From: Endotrypanum monterogeii
Taxonomy: Eukaryota; Euglenozoa; Kinetoplastea; Trypanosomatida; Trypanosomatidae
Length of the DNA stretch: 64,000 nt
Assembly (NCBI GenBank): GCA_000333855.2
Contig: CM007347.1
Span: 163,921-227,920, forward strand
Direction: 5' to 3'
Shown: positions 35,150 through 45,442 of the stretch, one piece after another
Layout: each line of letters begins with the position of its first letter
Numbering within the stretch: the first letter of the stretch is position 1
Notes under the pieces: model-generated
Databases searched by the model: none
What the model was told of the DNA's origin: nothing
The model's input: the letters and a program-made list of their open reading frames with translations, nothing else
Program-made: the position numbers and the translations under genes

Positions 35150-35727
35150 CATGAACAGGCGCGCGCATGAGCTCGCAATACGCATGTTGACTAGTGATCG
35201 TGACTATTTGGAGGAGAACGTTGAGGGCATTCAGAGAGAACAGCTGCCTCTTAACACCGACAAGGTGTTCCATGAGATGGAGGTGGAGCGAGCTGTGTTG
35301 AAGGCGCGCGATCCTGTAAAGAACGCCGCTGCCATTAGTGACCTCGAGGATCAGCTGAGCGAGCGCCTGCACGAACTGGCAAGGATGCGTAAAGAGGAGG
35401 AGCTTCGCGGCGTCGACGCTGCTCCGCGCGGCATTCCGCTGGAGTTGCTGAACCCACACGAGGATGATATTTTCGCTGCGCTAGTGAGGAGGATGCGATA
35501 CACGGATGCGGCTCTTGACATCGACAGGATGGAGAGTATTCTTCGCGAAATGAACGAGCGTGTGGCTGTGCTCGCTGACAAGGTGATGGATCGGGCCTTC
35601 CTCGACCCGTGTCCGGAGGGTGTGTCATTGGGGGAACTGCCGCTCGACACGGACAGAAAGTTCCGCTCGATGGAGGTAGAGAGGGCAAAAATGAAACTGA
35701 CGGACCCGCGCCGTCAGGCCGATGCGA
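35150..35727 (+). repeat. Gap-flanking duplicate, right copy
   Basis: Repeats 33972-34549 with one mismatch. The unique sequence beginning at 35728 continues the interrupted repeat correctly (ADAIRGLEIALNQRASELA) when the left copy is joined to it. Confidence 0.95.
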
Positions 35728-38700
35728 TCCGTGGTCTCGAGATCGCGTTGAATCAACGCGCGTCAGAGCTGGCAAAGCACCAGCGTGCGGAGGATCTTTC
35801 GTCCGTCGAGGACGCCCCACTGGGGCTTGGGAGGGAGTTGTTGGACTTGCACAATGACGCTGAGGGTGGAGCGTTGATTGCTGAGCTGCGAGAGCTTCGG
35901 AGGAGTTCTTATCCCGATGAGAAGGCGCTCCTTGAGAAGGAAGCGGCGCTCAATAGCCGTGCCTTCGAGGTTGCCTGGAAGCTGCTGGCGGGGGACAGAG
36001 CCGACTACCTCGACCCCCGACCGCACAACATCCCGATCGAGGATCTTGCGCTGGATCAGGATGAGGTTTTTCACGCCTTGGAAGTGGAGCGAGCTACCAT
36101 GAAGATTACAGATCCAACCCGAAACGCCGCTGCTGTGCGCAGCATGGAGGTCCAACTGAGTGACCGTGCCTACCATGTGGCAGAGAAGGCGATGGAGGAG
36201 GATCTCGCTCCATTCCCGCCCAGCTATCACGGCATTCCAACAAAAAGTTTGATGCCGCATTCTGACCGTCTTTTTAGCGAGGCAGCCGAGAGACGACGTC
36301 TCCGCAAGCGAGATCCCACTGTTACATTCAAGGAGGATCTTGAGCAGATTATGGACAACCGACTCAATGAGCTGGCCCTGGAGAAGGTAGAGGGCGACTT
36401 GTATTTTATGCACCCCGACCCACACGGTGTGCCGTTATCAGACCTGCCCCTGGAAACCGATAAGTCCTTCAATGAAATGCGTCGGAGGCGGGAGCACCTA
36501 AAGGAGGTGGATCCGGTTGCAAACTTGGAAGCTGTTGCTGCCCTGGAAAGGGAGATGAATGATCGAGCAGCGGCGCTTGCTCGTCACGTGCTAAGCAGCG
36601 ACTTTGACGGAGTGGACCAGCTGCCACTGGACATACCCTTGGATTTGCTCCAGCCACGCGAGGACACTGACGTTTCACGGCTGATTTCGGAGCTGCGGCG
36701 GTCAAAACTGCTACCGCAGCTGAGGAATAAGGTTGTGGATTTGCAGGCAAAGCTGAACGAGTGCGTCCACGCTCTCGCAGCAGCGGTGTTGGCGGATGGG
36801 CGCGACGCATATCTTGATGAGGTGACCGAAGGTGTGCCGCTGGAGATACTGCCGCTGGGTTCTGATGAGGTGTTTCACGGCAAGGAAGTCCAGCGCGCGA
36901 TTCTGCGTCTGGAGGACCGCGCCAAGCACGCGGCTCGCATAGAGGACCTAGAAAACCAGCTCAGCGCGCGGGTACACGAGTTGTCGCTGATGCAGAAAGA
37001 TGAGGATCTCGATGGCATCGATGCCGCCCCCCTCGGCATTCCTCTGGCGTCTCTAAAGCCCCACGAAGATGATAAGATGAGAAGCTTCATCAAGGACATA
37101 CGCATCTTGAAGGCGGACCCAGTGCGTAACGCCGACAGCATTCGATCGCAACAGCAGCAGATGAATCGGCGTGCTCACGAGCTGGCGAATGCGGCTCTCA
37201 GTGGTGACCGCCAGTACCTGAGGTTGGACCCGCTTGGTGTGCCGCTGAGTGTGCTTCCACTCGATACGGACTTGACTTTCCACGAGCATGAAGTGGCGCG
37301 GGCAGTGGCGAAGAGGGAGTCCCACCCTGACATAAACAAGATTGCGCATCTGGAACAGCAGCTAAACGCACGGCTGGAGGAGCTGGCTGCTGAGCAGCTG
37401 AGGGCCGATGTGGAGGGGCTGGAGCAGGAACCACTCGGTGTGCCGCTGTCCCTACTGAAGCCCCATGCGGCGCGCGCATTTGCAGAGTTGCTGCCCGAGC
37501 TGCGTCGACTCGCAAAGGATCCTGTCAAGAACGCGGCGAAGCTGACGCAGCTTCGCGCCATTGCAAACGGTCGCGTCTTGGAACTGGCAGAGCGGTTTTT
37601 GGCAGAGGATCACCTGACTTACCTGGACTCAGAGCCGGAGGGCGTGCCTCTCGCTCTGCTGCCGCTCACGTCGGATGATGAGTTCCAGTTGCTTGGCAAA
37701 GAGCGTCTCCGGCTGCTCGCGGCAAGGGAGGCGGGGTCGGCGGTCAATCCAGCGGATGTCTTGGCGCTAGAGGAGCAGCTCAACAGGCGCGTCCACGAGT
37801 TGGCAAGGCAGCAGCTTAGCCAGGACCGGGGCTATCTGGACCCGTTCCCAGAGGGAGTGCCGCTCGAGATTCTTCCTCTGGACAGCGATCCCATTTTTGG
37901 TAGGCTGGAGGCAAGTCGTGCACTAGCCAAGGGCAACAGTGCGAAGACTCATGTGAGTAATCTCGAGGATCAGCTCAACGCTCGTGCGCGCGAGTTGGCG
38001 CTTGCGCAGAAGAAGGACGATCTGCAGAGCTTGGATCAGAATCCACGCGGCATCTCGCTGACACTCCTCCAGCCGCATACGGATGCTCACTTTGGGCAGC
38101 TGGTCGATGAGCTGAGGCGGCTGAAGGCGTCCCAAACAGATCAGCGCGAGGCAATCGAGGAGGTGCAGGCTCTTATGAATGATCGCAGCCACGCGTTGGC
38201 AGAAGCCGTCACGAAGGGCGATCGCAGTTACCTCCATCCGAAGCCCGAGGGCATTCCCCTTATTCGTCTGCCGCTCGACACAGACAGTGTTTTCCAGGTT
38301 TTGGAGGTGGAGCGGGCGCAGCTGAAGCTGACAGACCACAAAAAAAAACAGCGTCGCATTGCCGAGCTGGAGGATGAACTGAACATCCGTGCAGTAGAGC
38401 TGGCCAAGGCGACGAAGGCGACTGATCTCAAGTTGCTGACCCAGAACCCGCGTGACATTCCTGTGGAGTTGCTGAGTCTACACACAAACTCCAAGTTTTG
38501 CGAGCTCATCGACGAGATGGAGCAGTTGCCGAAGCAGCGCTCTGCACAGCTCGCTGCCCAGCTGCTTGCCTCGATGAACGAGTGTGCGTTGGAGGCTGCC
38601 GACCAGCTTCTCTGCGGTGACCGAGGGTACCTTGAAGAGGAGGCGGAGGGTGTGTCTCGTGCACTGCTGCCTCTTAACACCGACAAGGTGTTCCATGAGA

Positions 38701-41700
38701 TGGAGGTGGAGCGAGCTGTGTTGAAGGCGCGCGATCCTGTAAAGAACGCCGCTGCCATTAGTGACCTCGAGGATCAGCTGAGCGAGCGCCTGCACGAACT
38801 GGCAAGGATGCGTAAAGAGGAGGAGCTTCGCGGCGTCGACGCTGCTCCGCGCGGCATTCCGCTGGAGTTGCTGAACCCACACGAGGATGATATTTTCGCT
38901 GCGCTAGTGAGGAGGATGCGATACACGGATGCGGCTCTTGACATCGACAGGATGGAGAGTATTCTTCGCGAAATGAACGAGCGTGTGGCTGTGCTCGCTG
39001 ACAAGGTGATGGATCGGGCCTTCCTCGACCCGTGTCCGGAGGGTGTGTCATTGGGGGAACTGCCGCTCGACACGGACAGAAAGTTCCGCTCGATGGAGGT
39101 AGAGAGGGCAAAAATGAAGTTGCGTGATGGGTCTCGGAGCTCGGTTCAAATAAAGGAGTTAGAGTCTCGACTGAATGCGCGCGTGCGGTCTCTGGCGAGC
39201 GAACAGCTCGACGCTGACCTGGAGGGATTGGAGGAGGAAGTGGAGGGTTATCCGCTAAAGCAACTGCGACCGCACGCGGACGAGATGTTTGCGTCAAAAG
39301 TGGCGCTACTTCGGCAGGCGAAGAAGGATAGGGCAATTGATCATGGATCGATCGAGGAGGTACAGGCGCTACTCAACGCGCGCGCGCGTGTTCTAGCCAG
39401 GGAGCGGATTGCAGCCGATCGGGCTTTCTTGAACCAGGAGCCTGAAGGAGTGCCGCTGTCGCTGTTGCCACTGAGTCAGGATCCACTGTTTGCTCAACTG
39501 GAGGCGGAGTTGCGCACGTTGAAAGATTCTCAAAGGCGGAACAGAAAAGCGATCGCCGAGACGGAGGGGCGAATGAATGGTCGCTTGCTTGTGATGGCGC
39601 GAGATTACCTCAAGGCTAGTCGCACCTTCGTTGACCAGGAGCCCGAGGGTGTTTGTCTAGCCGACGTACCCCTTGACGACGACGCCGAATTTCGTGCGCT
39701 GGAAAAAAACCGACTTCGCCTGATAGCCCATGACTCCCTGGTGTCTTCATCAAAGCTCCGCGGGATGGAGGAGCACCTGAATGCTCGAGCGCACGTTCTA
39801 GCGTCCATCGTGAAGGAAAGGGATCGCGAATTCTTGCGCGATCAGTCATTTGATATCCCAAAGAAATACCTCGCGCTCGACTCGAGCAGGATTTTCTTGG
39901 CAAAGGAGAAAGAGCTTAGGCAACTGCGGCTGAGATTGACCTTCTCACCCGAGTCTACCTCCATTAACAACCTGCGCCGCGAATTGCAGCTCATAGCTGA
40001 TGAGGTGGGCGAGGCGCAGCTCAAAGGTAGTCGTGACAAGTACCTTGACTTCAACCCTGAAGGGGTAGGACTGTGCGACATCCCACTCGACACGGATGCG
40101 GTGTTTCACAGAATGGAGGTGGAGCGGGCAATTTTGCTGGCCCAGGATGCGTCACAGCATAGTTCAGCGGTTGCAGAGCTTGAAAAGAAGCTGAACACGC
40201 GTGCGTACGAACTGGCGCACGAACTCGTAGCGAGGGACCGTGAGTTCTTGCCACGCGAGATCTACGGCATCCAAGTGGGTGAATTGTCGTTGGACGCAGA
40301 TCCCACGTACCTCAAGCTAGAGCGTCAACGCCGTGCACATAAGCGCGCAGCGAACACACATAATGAGGTATTGGCCGATGAAGAGCAGCTTCGCAAGCGT
40401 GCGCACGAGCTGGCGCGCGAACTGATGGCACAGGATTTGGAGCCACTCAAGGCGTCGTATCGTGGTATCCTGAAGGAGGATCTCAACTTGCATGCCGACC
40501 CCGTGTTCCGAGATCTTGCTTCAAGACGCCGGAGGCTGCGTGGTAAGGGGCACGTCAAGCCGACAGAAATGGCAGCCATTGAAGATGAAATGAATGGTCG
40601 CGTCTGTGAGATCGCCGATGATGTGATCGAGCAAGAGCGCGCTTTTCTGGATCGTGAGCCGGAGGGAATGTATCTTGCCGACGTTCCGCTCGATACTGAC
40701 ACAATCTTTCAGCGGCTAGAACAGGAGTATCGTCGGCGCTCTAAGGACCAACATTTGTCGAGACAGAGCGCAGATGTGCTGCACGAGCTGGTGAAGGAAA
40801 TGAACCAGCGCTCTCATGCCCTTGCGCGTGCTGCGTTCGCCGAGATGCGCGACTTTATGAGCGATGTAGAAGAGGGCATCCCTCTGGCGGAGCTAGGCCT
40901 TGACGAGGATCTGCAGTTCAAGGAGGCAGAGATAGCGCGGTACCGGAAGATCCGCAGTGGTGCACACGACAAAAACGCTATTGCTGAGATGGAGGCTTGT
41001 ATGAAGGACAGAGTCAGCGAGCTGGTGCGGCAAAAACTCGTTGCCGATCGTACATTTTTGGATCCCAAGCCACAGGGCGTGCCGCTGGAGGCACTGCCGC
41101 TGGATTCGGACAAGGAGTTTGGCGAGCTGGCTCGAGAGCGGCGCCGACGGCTGAAGGCGCTGAGGGTTGGCACGGGCGAGGCCGAGGTCAGGGCTATCGA
41201 GGAGAGGATGAACACTCACGTGCACCAAATGGCCAAAGATTTCTTGGAGGTTGAGCGGTCTTTTTTGTCTCGTGAGCCGGAAGGTGTGCCTCTGGCTTAC
41301 CTGCCTCTGAACACTGACGCAGTGTTCCGCGACATGGAGGAGAAGCGGCTGCAGCTGAAGCGGGAACCGCACCTCAATGCCGCTTTGATAGAAGCAAAGG
41401 AGATAGAGCTGGAGGAACGCGCGCATATGATTGCCAGAAATCTTTTACGAAAGGAGCGCGCCTTTCTGGACCCAGAGCCCCTCGGCGTGCCACTGGACGA
41501 GCTGCTGCTCAATAATGATTCTGTTTTCCACCTTGCCGAACGCAAGCGTCGAGAACTGCGTGTGGATCCCACTAGAAACCACGAGGGGATTCGCAACTGT
41601 GAGGAACAGATGGCAGAGCGCCTTGCACAAATTGCGGCAGATTTCATTGAAAAAGAGCGTATGTTTCTTGACCAAACCCCCGAGGGGATTCCGTTGCGAT

Positions 41701-44561
41701 ATCTTCCCCTCAATACAGATCGAGATTTTCATGATATGGAGCTGCATCGTCGTAAGTTGTTGCAGAGTGCTGGGAAGCACCGTAATACGATCGCTGACTT
41801 GGAGAAGAAGATGAACGAGCGAGTGCACATATTCGCTAAGGATCTCATGCGCAAGGGGCGGTCCTTTCTCTATCCGGAACCGTGCGGTGTGCCTATAGCA
41901 GATATTCCCTTAAATTCGGATGAGGAATTTCGCAAGATGGAGGAGCAGCGTCGTGTCCTCAAAGAGGTAGGCCGCAACGCTGCTGCCGTCAAGGCGCTCG
42001 AGGAAAAACTCAATGCGCGTGCTGAGGAGCTGGCGCAGAATATGCTGAACGAGGAGCGGTCTTTTATGGACCGCGCCCCACTGGGTATTGCACTTCAGGA
42101 ACTTCCTCTGAATACTGATGGTCGAATGCGAGAAATTGAGCAGACGCGGCGACGGATTTGTAAGTCGGGTCATGAAGTTGATGCCCACGTCCTTGCAGTG
42201 CTCGAGGAGGGTATGAACAACCGTGCACATGAGCTAGCGGACCAGCTGCTGTCAAACGACCGCAACTACCTGAACCCCAACCCGTGTGGGGTACCGTTAG
42301 CGGATCTCCCGTTGCACGAAGACGTCATATTTCACACAGCCGAGCTGGAGCGCTTTCGCGCCAAGAGGAAGGGCGTGGTGGATTTGAAGGCGCTGGAGGA
42401 GAAGCTAAACACGCGCTTAATGGATTTGGCCGCCGACTTCCTCCAAAAAGAGCGGGTGTACCTCGACCAGGAACCGGAGGGCATACCACTAGGGCGACTG
42501 CCCTTGCAAACGGACTCGACCTTTCACGAGATGGAGTTGGAGCGACGGCGTCTGAAGCGCAGCGGTCAAAATCAATACCAGGTTCTGGAGATGGAGAGTC
42601 AACTGAACCGCCGCGCACATGTGCTGGCGTTGGAGTTACGTGGGTGGCAGGACGCCAGGTTTCACGCCAAAAACGAGCACATAGCGGAGCACTGGGTGCG
42701 TGTGTGCGACCTCTATCCAGAGGGTCGCCATGAGCCCTTCGAGCCTGTTGCTCCATGTATAGAGAAGGTCGTGTCTGCACCACAAGACGCTGGATACCTC
42801 GCTCCATTTATCGCTGCTCTATCGAGATACCCAGTATTGCTTCAACGTCTTATCGTGACGAAGGAGGTTCCTGTGAACGCACCTTACACATTTTTATTCT
42901 TTGATTCCCACAGCAAGCCCGTTTTCGTCGATGTAGACGATCGCATTCCATGCAATCAAGCTCGTGAGCCGATGCTCACGCAGTCACCTTGCCACCTTTG
43001 GTATCCCATGCTTCTCGAGAAGGCGTATGCCAAGTTTCTTGGCGGCTATGACGAACTCGCTAACTGTACCGCGCTCGAAACACTCCGTGACCTGACGGGC
43101 CGTCCTGTGATTCACATTCCACTCGACATGAAGCTGGCAGAGGCTGCGAAGCTTGGCAACTGTATGTCTGTAAACTTCTGGATGGGCGTGGCCGATAGCA
43201 TAGGACGTGGGGACGTCGTTGTGTGCTCGTCGAACGCCCAGGTGCCAGATGGCATTCACCCCTTGTGTACCTACATGCTTATTGATGTCATTTTGACCCT
43301 TGAGGGGTCGACAGACCCGTCTGACGTCATCATTAAAATAGAAAACACGTATCGCAACGAGCCGCCGATGTACCACGGCCCGCTTTGTCACACGGATGCC
43401 AACTGGACCTTGGCACTGCAGCGAGTGTGTCAGTATGACCCGGAAAGGGGCGACGTGCTTTATCTGCCCTTACGAACGTTTCTACGAAATTTCTCAAGCG
43501 TCGAGACGTGCAACATCAACTGTGGTGACCGACTGACGACAGCCGGCAAGTGGGACAGCCGCACCAGCGGCGGGAGCCCTAAGTTTACCAGTTTTAGAAA
43601 CAACCCCATCTTCGCCGTGAAGAACAGCAGCTCTCGCTCAGTGATCGTTCTTGCAGAGCTTGTCCACACAGCACCGCAGTTCGTGGACTCTGAAGGGATC
43701 AAACACTACCCGCAGTCCGGCATGGTGCTCATGTGTCCCATTTCAGCTTCGGCTCCGCTTACGCCTTTGATCACAAACAGCACCTGTCGTTTTTTACAAA
43801 AAGGTATTATGCTCAATTCTCGTGAGGTTTGTATCACCATGGAGATCCCGGCCTACAGCACCTGCTTACTCATCCCCCACACAGCCAACGCGGGCTACGA
43901 AGGTTCCTTTTACGTGTCGTTGTACCCGGGGCTCGCAAAAGTCACACTCTCCTTGCTAAATTATTGCGGACTCTCGCGGCGGCCCAAGAGCGCGTCGGTG
44001 ACATTGACACCCGGCGCACCGGGGAAGCGAGTTGACTTTACCGTCAGCGATGTATGTGATGTCCACGTACTTCTGCGACAGGAGAAGATCAGTGACCAAC
44101 GCGTCGCAGAAAATGGTGACGTTATTGCCGACGACGACGTATCGATGGTGGCCTTTAACGAACAGGCAGTGAAGCTGACTTCATCCGGAGAGGTCACAAA
44201 TGCCCGCGAGCACTCGCTGGTGTTCAAGGCGGATAAGCCAGGACGCTACTCCCTCCTCCTCACGTGTCCAGGTCAGCCTGTATCCGGCGACAATCCGTGT
44301 ACTGTGAGCATATTCACTCCCAAGCGGGTCAAGGTAAAGTTTGTGCCCCCGCCTAACGGCGCCCGGCCGCTAGAACAACCTCGCTTTCCCCCGCTCCAGC
44401 CACCTCTAACAAAGCCTGTGTATTCCACAGTCTCCCCCAACAAGGCTGCATACCGTAGGGAGAGTTTCATAGCGTGTCCGTCACCACGGCAACCCAGCGA
44501 CAGCCGGTTCCCGTTACTGCGTGCCAACGGTGGCGCCTTTTCTTCCAGTCCTTTATCTTAG
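35151..44561 (+). CDS. Giant calpain-like protein, tandem paralogue: 3' part after gap
   Basis: This continues the gene that starts at 25738. The first 192 codons repeat the end of the left part. If the overlap is counted once (25738-34549 joined to 35728-44561) the gene is 17,646 nt, divisible by three, and encodes 5,881 aa. Thirty-four distinct repeats lead to a C-terminal calpain-like module of 639 aa from 42642. In that module Ala replaces the nucleophile (APQDAGYLAPF), the His region reads HPLCTYML and the Asn is at KIENTYRN, so catalysis is not expected. A Pro-rich tail ends the protein (RFPPLQPPLTKP). C-terminal repeats match those of gene 1 one to one, but DNA identity outside the converted tracts is clearly lower. 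A cytoskeletal role at the flagellum attachment zone is inferred from the family. Confidence 0.95.
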   Translation: MNRRAHELAIRMLTSDRDYLEENVEGIQREQLPLNTDKVFHEMEVERAVLKARDPVKNAAAISDLEDQLSERLHELARMRKEEELRGVDAAPRGIPLELLNPHEDDIFAALVRRMRYTDAALDIDRMESILREMNERVAVLADKVMDRAFLDPCPEGVSLGELPLDTDRKFRSMEVERAKMKLTDPRRQADAIRGLEIALNQRASELAKHQRAEDLSSVEDAPLGLGRELLDLHNDAEGGALIAELRELRRSSYPDEKALLEKEAALNSRAFEVAWKLLAGDRADYLDPRPHNIPIEDLALDQDEVFHALEVERATMKITDPTRNAAAVRSMEVQLSDRAYHVAEKAMEEDLAPFPPSYHGIPTKSLMPHSDRLFSEAAERRRLRKRDPTVTFKEDLEQIMDNRLNELALEKVEGDLYFMHPDPHGVPLSDLPLETDKSFNEMRRRREHLKEVDPVANLEAVAALEREMNDRAAALARHVLSSDFDGVDQLPLDIPLDLLQPREDTDVSRLISELRRSKLLPQLRNKVVDLQAKLNECVHALAAAVLADGRDAYLDEVTEGVPLEILPLGSDEVFHGKEVQRAILRLEDRAKHAARIEDLENQLSARVHELSLMQKDEDLDGIDAAPLGIPLASLKPHEDDKMRSFIKDIRILKADPVRNADSIRSQQQQMNRRAHELANAALSGDRQYLRLDPLGVPLSVLPLDTDLTFHEHEVARAVAKRESHPDINKIAHLEQQLNARLEELAAEQLRADVEGLEQEPLGVPLSLLKPHAARAFAELLPELRRLAKDPVKNAAKLTQLRAIANGRVLELAERFLAEDHLTYLDSEPEGVPLALLPLTSDDEFQLLGKERLRLLAAREAGSAVNPADVLALEEQLNRRVHELARQQLSQDRGYLDPFPEGVPLEILPLDSDPIFGRLEASRALAKGNSAKTHVSNLEDQLNARARELALAQKKDDLQSLDQNPRGISLTLLQPHTDAHFGQLVDELRRLKASQTDQREAIEEVQALMNDRSHALAEAVTKGDRSYLHPKPEGIPLIRLPLDTDSVFQVLEVERAQLKLTDHKKKQRRIAELEDELNIRAVELAKATKATDLKLLTQNPRDIPVELLSLHTNSKFCELIDEMEQLPKQRSAQLAAQLLASMNECALEAADQLLCGDRGYLEEEAEGVSRALLPLNTDKVFHEMEVERAVLKARDPVKNAAAISDLEDQLSERLHELARMRKEEELRGVDAAPRGIPLELLNPHEDDIFAALVRRMRYTDAALDIDRMESILREMNERVAVLADKVMDRAFLDPCPEGVSLGELPLDTDRKFRSMEVERAKMKLRDGSRSSVQIKELESRLNARVRSLASEQLDADLEGLEEEVEGYPLKQLRPHADEMFASKVALLRQAKKDRAIDHGSIEEVQALLNARARVLARERIAADRAFLNQEPEGVPLSLLPLSQDPLFAQLEAELRTLKDSQRRNRKAIAETEGRMNGRLLVMARDYLKASRTFVDQEPEGVCLADVPLDDDAEFRALEKNRLRLIAHDSLVSSSKLRGMEEHLNARAHVLASIVKERDREFLRDQSFDIPKKYLALDSSRIFLAKEKELRQLRLRLTFSPESTSINNLRRELQLIADEVGEAQLKGSRDKYLDFNPEGVGLCDIPLDTDAVFHRMEVERAILLAQDASQHSSAVAELEKKLNTRAYELAHELVARDREFLPREIYGIQVGELSLDADPTYLKLERQRRAHKRAANTHNEVLADEEQLRKRAHELARELMAQDLEPLKASYRGILKEDLNLHADPVFRDLASRRRRLRGKGHVKPTEMAAIEDEMNGRVCEIADDVIEQERAFLDREPEGMYLADVPLDTDTIFQRLEQEYRRRSKDQHLSRQSADVLHELVKEMNQRSHALARAAFAEMRDFMSDVEEGIPLAELGLDEDLQFKEAEIARYRKIRSGAHDKNAIAEMEACMKDRVSELVRQKLVADRTFLDPKPQGVPLEALPLDSDKEFGELARERRRRLKALRVGTGEAEVRAIEERMNTHVHQMAKDFLEVERSFLSREPEGVPLAYLPLNTDAVFRDMEEKRLQLKREPHLNAALIEAKEIELEERAHMIARNLLRKERAFLDPEPLGVPLDELLLNNDSVFHLAERKRRELRVDPTRNHEGIRNCEEQMAERLAQIAADFIEKERMFLDQTPEGIPLRYLPLNTDRDFHDMELHRRKLLQSAGKHRNTIADLEKKMNERVHIFAKDLMRKGRSFLYPEPCGVPIADIPLNSDEEFRKMEEQRRVLKEVGRNAAAVKALEEKLNARAEELAQNMLNEERSFMDRAPLGIALQELPLNTDGRMREIEQTRRRICKSGHEVDAHVLAVLEEGMNNRAHELADQLLSNDRNYLNPNPCGVPLADLPLHEDVIFHTAELERFRAKRKGVVDLKALEEKLNTRLMDLAADFLQKERVYLDQEPEGIPLGRLPLQTDSTFHEMELERRRLKRSGQNQYQVLEMESQLNRRAHVLALELRGWQDARFHAKNEHIAEHWVRVCDLYPEGRHEPFEPVAPCIEKVVSAPQDAGYLAPFIAALSRYPVLLQRLIVTKEVPVNAPYTFLFFDSHSKPVFVDVDDRIPCNQAREPMLTQSPCHLWYPMLLEKAYAKFLGGYDELANCTALETLRDLTGRPVIHIPLDMKLAEAAKLGNCMSVNFWMGVADSIGRGDVVVCSSNAQVPDGIHPLCTYMLIDVILTLEGSTDPSDVIIKIENTYRNEPPMYHGPLCHTDANWTLALQRVCQYDPERGDVLYLPLRTFLRNFSSVETCNINCGDRLTTAGKWDSRTSGGSPKFTSFRNNPIFAVKNSSSRSVIVLAELVHTAPQFVDSEGIKHYPQSGMVLMCPISASAPLTPLITNSTCRFLQKGIMLNSREVCITMEIPAYSTCLLIPHTANAGYEGSFYVSLYPGLAKVTLSLLNYCGLSRRPKSASVTLTPGAPGKRVDFTVSDVCDVHVLLRQEKISDQRVAENGDVIADDDVSMVAFNEQAVKLTSSGEVTNAREHSLVFKADKPGRYSLLLTCPGQPVSGDNPCTVSIFTPKRVKVKFVPPPNGARPLEQPRFPPLQPPLTKPVYSTVSPNKAAYRRESFIACPSPRQPSDSRFPLLRANGGAFSSSPLS
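38666..39118 (+). repeat. 453-bp A-B-A block, probable acceptor copy
   Basis: No difference from 34065-34517 over 453 bp, then immediate divergence on both sides. Where gene 1 has adjacent A-A repeats (46-47), this gene has A-B-A, so the block adds one repeat. Recent intragenic conversion, unequal exchange or an assembly chimera could explain it. Confidence 0.93.
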
Positions 44562-45420
44562 CGTGAGACACACGCTCACGGACTCGGAGTCATCCACGAA
44601 AGCCGCGGGTTCGACCGCGAGGGTGCGGACGTTGGCGATGCGACTTGTACGGCAAGAATAGAAGACACCGCGGGCATCGTATTTGAGGGCTATTCATTTA
44701 CTTTTTTTTTTTTTTTGCTTTTGGGCTATCTGGCAGTTTATTTATTTCGTATCTGCAACAAATTTGCCTTCGCCCTCCCTACTCGTACCACCAACAAGGC
44801 CTCTTATTCTATCCCCTCAAGTTCCCACGTAACAATTTTTTTTTTCCTCCAGTGGTGGTGATGGGGTTCACGGTGCGTGTCTGCGATTGTGTACTCAAGG
44901 CGCATGATAAGCTTTTCTCTTTGCTATCCTTTTCTTCTTCAAATATATACATTTCAGTCTTGGTTGAGCTGGGAATACATTTTTCAAACATAACAAAACA
45001 CAAATAAGCTTTCGATCCTTCCCACCCCATCTCATTTTTTTTTTCTGCGTCGGAGCATGTCTGCATAAGTATTCGCCTTTTGAAGAATTTTCTTTGGTGG
45101 TCCCCTACTTGTATTTGATTTGGTGCTTTTTTTTTTCCGGACTGTGTGTGCGTTGGTGAGAAGTGTTTCTTCTATATATGTTCTAATTTTCTCCCCCCCT
45201 CTTGCTTTCTCCTCATCCCCAGTGGTTAATGTTTGCCGCCCCTTCCTTCTTTTTTTAAATCCATCTCGTAGATATCTTGTTTCACTTGATCGTGACCTTT
45301 GAGTCGGTTTGAGGGAGCCGGCTCGATTGTCTCAGCGTAGACATGCACAGACAAACAAGCAAATTGTGCGTGCGTGTGGAGACGAAAAAAAAAAAAAACT
45401 ACTGGAAAAGTCTGGACGGA

Positions 45421-45442
45421 AGGACAGGACAGGACAGGACAG
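45421..45442 (+). repeat. (AGGAC)4 minisatellite
   Basis: Four perfect pentanucleotide units plus a partial unit. Confidence 0.9.

Larger units (their letters stand above)
33007..39425 (+). repeat. Alternating A/B two-repeat block, gene 2 (contains gap)
   Basis: Repeats 19-44 alternate between the class B signature (for example PLAVLQPHSD, PLEVVDPHSD) and class A (LPLDxD). An A-A pair occurs at 36-37, matching 41-42 of gene 1. The second A-A pair of gene 1 (46-47) is here A-B-A. Confidence 0.78.
29371..42641 (+). repeat. GM6/FRA-type protein repeat array, gene 2 (contains gap)
   Basis: There are 26 repeats before the Ns and 34 distinct ones after, if the duplicated overlap is counted once: 60 in all. 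They are colinear with gene 1. Repeats 1-13 match 1-13. Repeats 14-41 match 19-46. Repeat 42 is extra. Repeats 43-60 match 47-64. Gene 1 therefore has five more repeats near the N-terminal side and one fewer in the middle. Confidence 0.88.

Noticed and set aside
34431..35150. Open frames running through the N block, including one beginning just before it
   Set aside because: Ns are read as open. The frame before the gap there is not the calpain frame.
44595..44625. GTTCGA loop with a GC stem, like a tRNA T-arm
   Set aside because: The loop phase does not fit a T-arm and no acceptor, D or anticodon stems can be placed. A similar GGTTCGAG near 23770 also fails.
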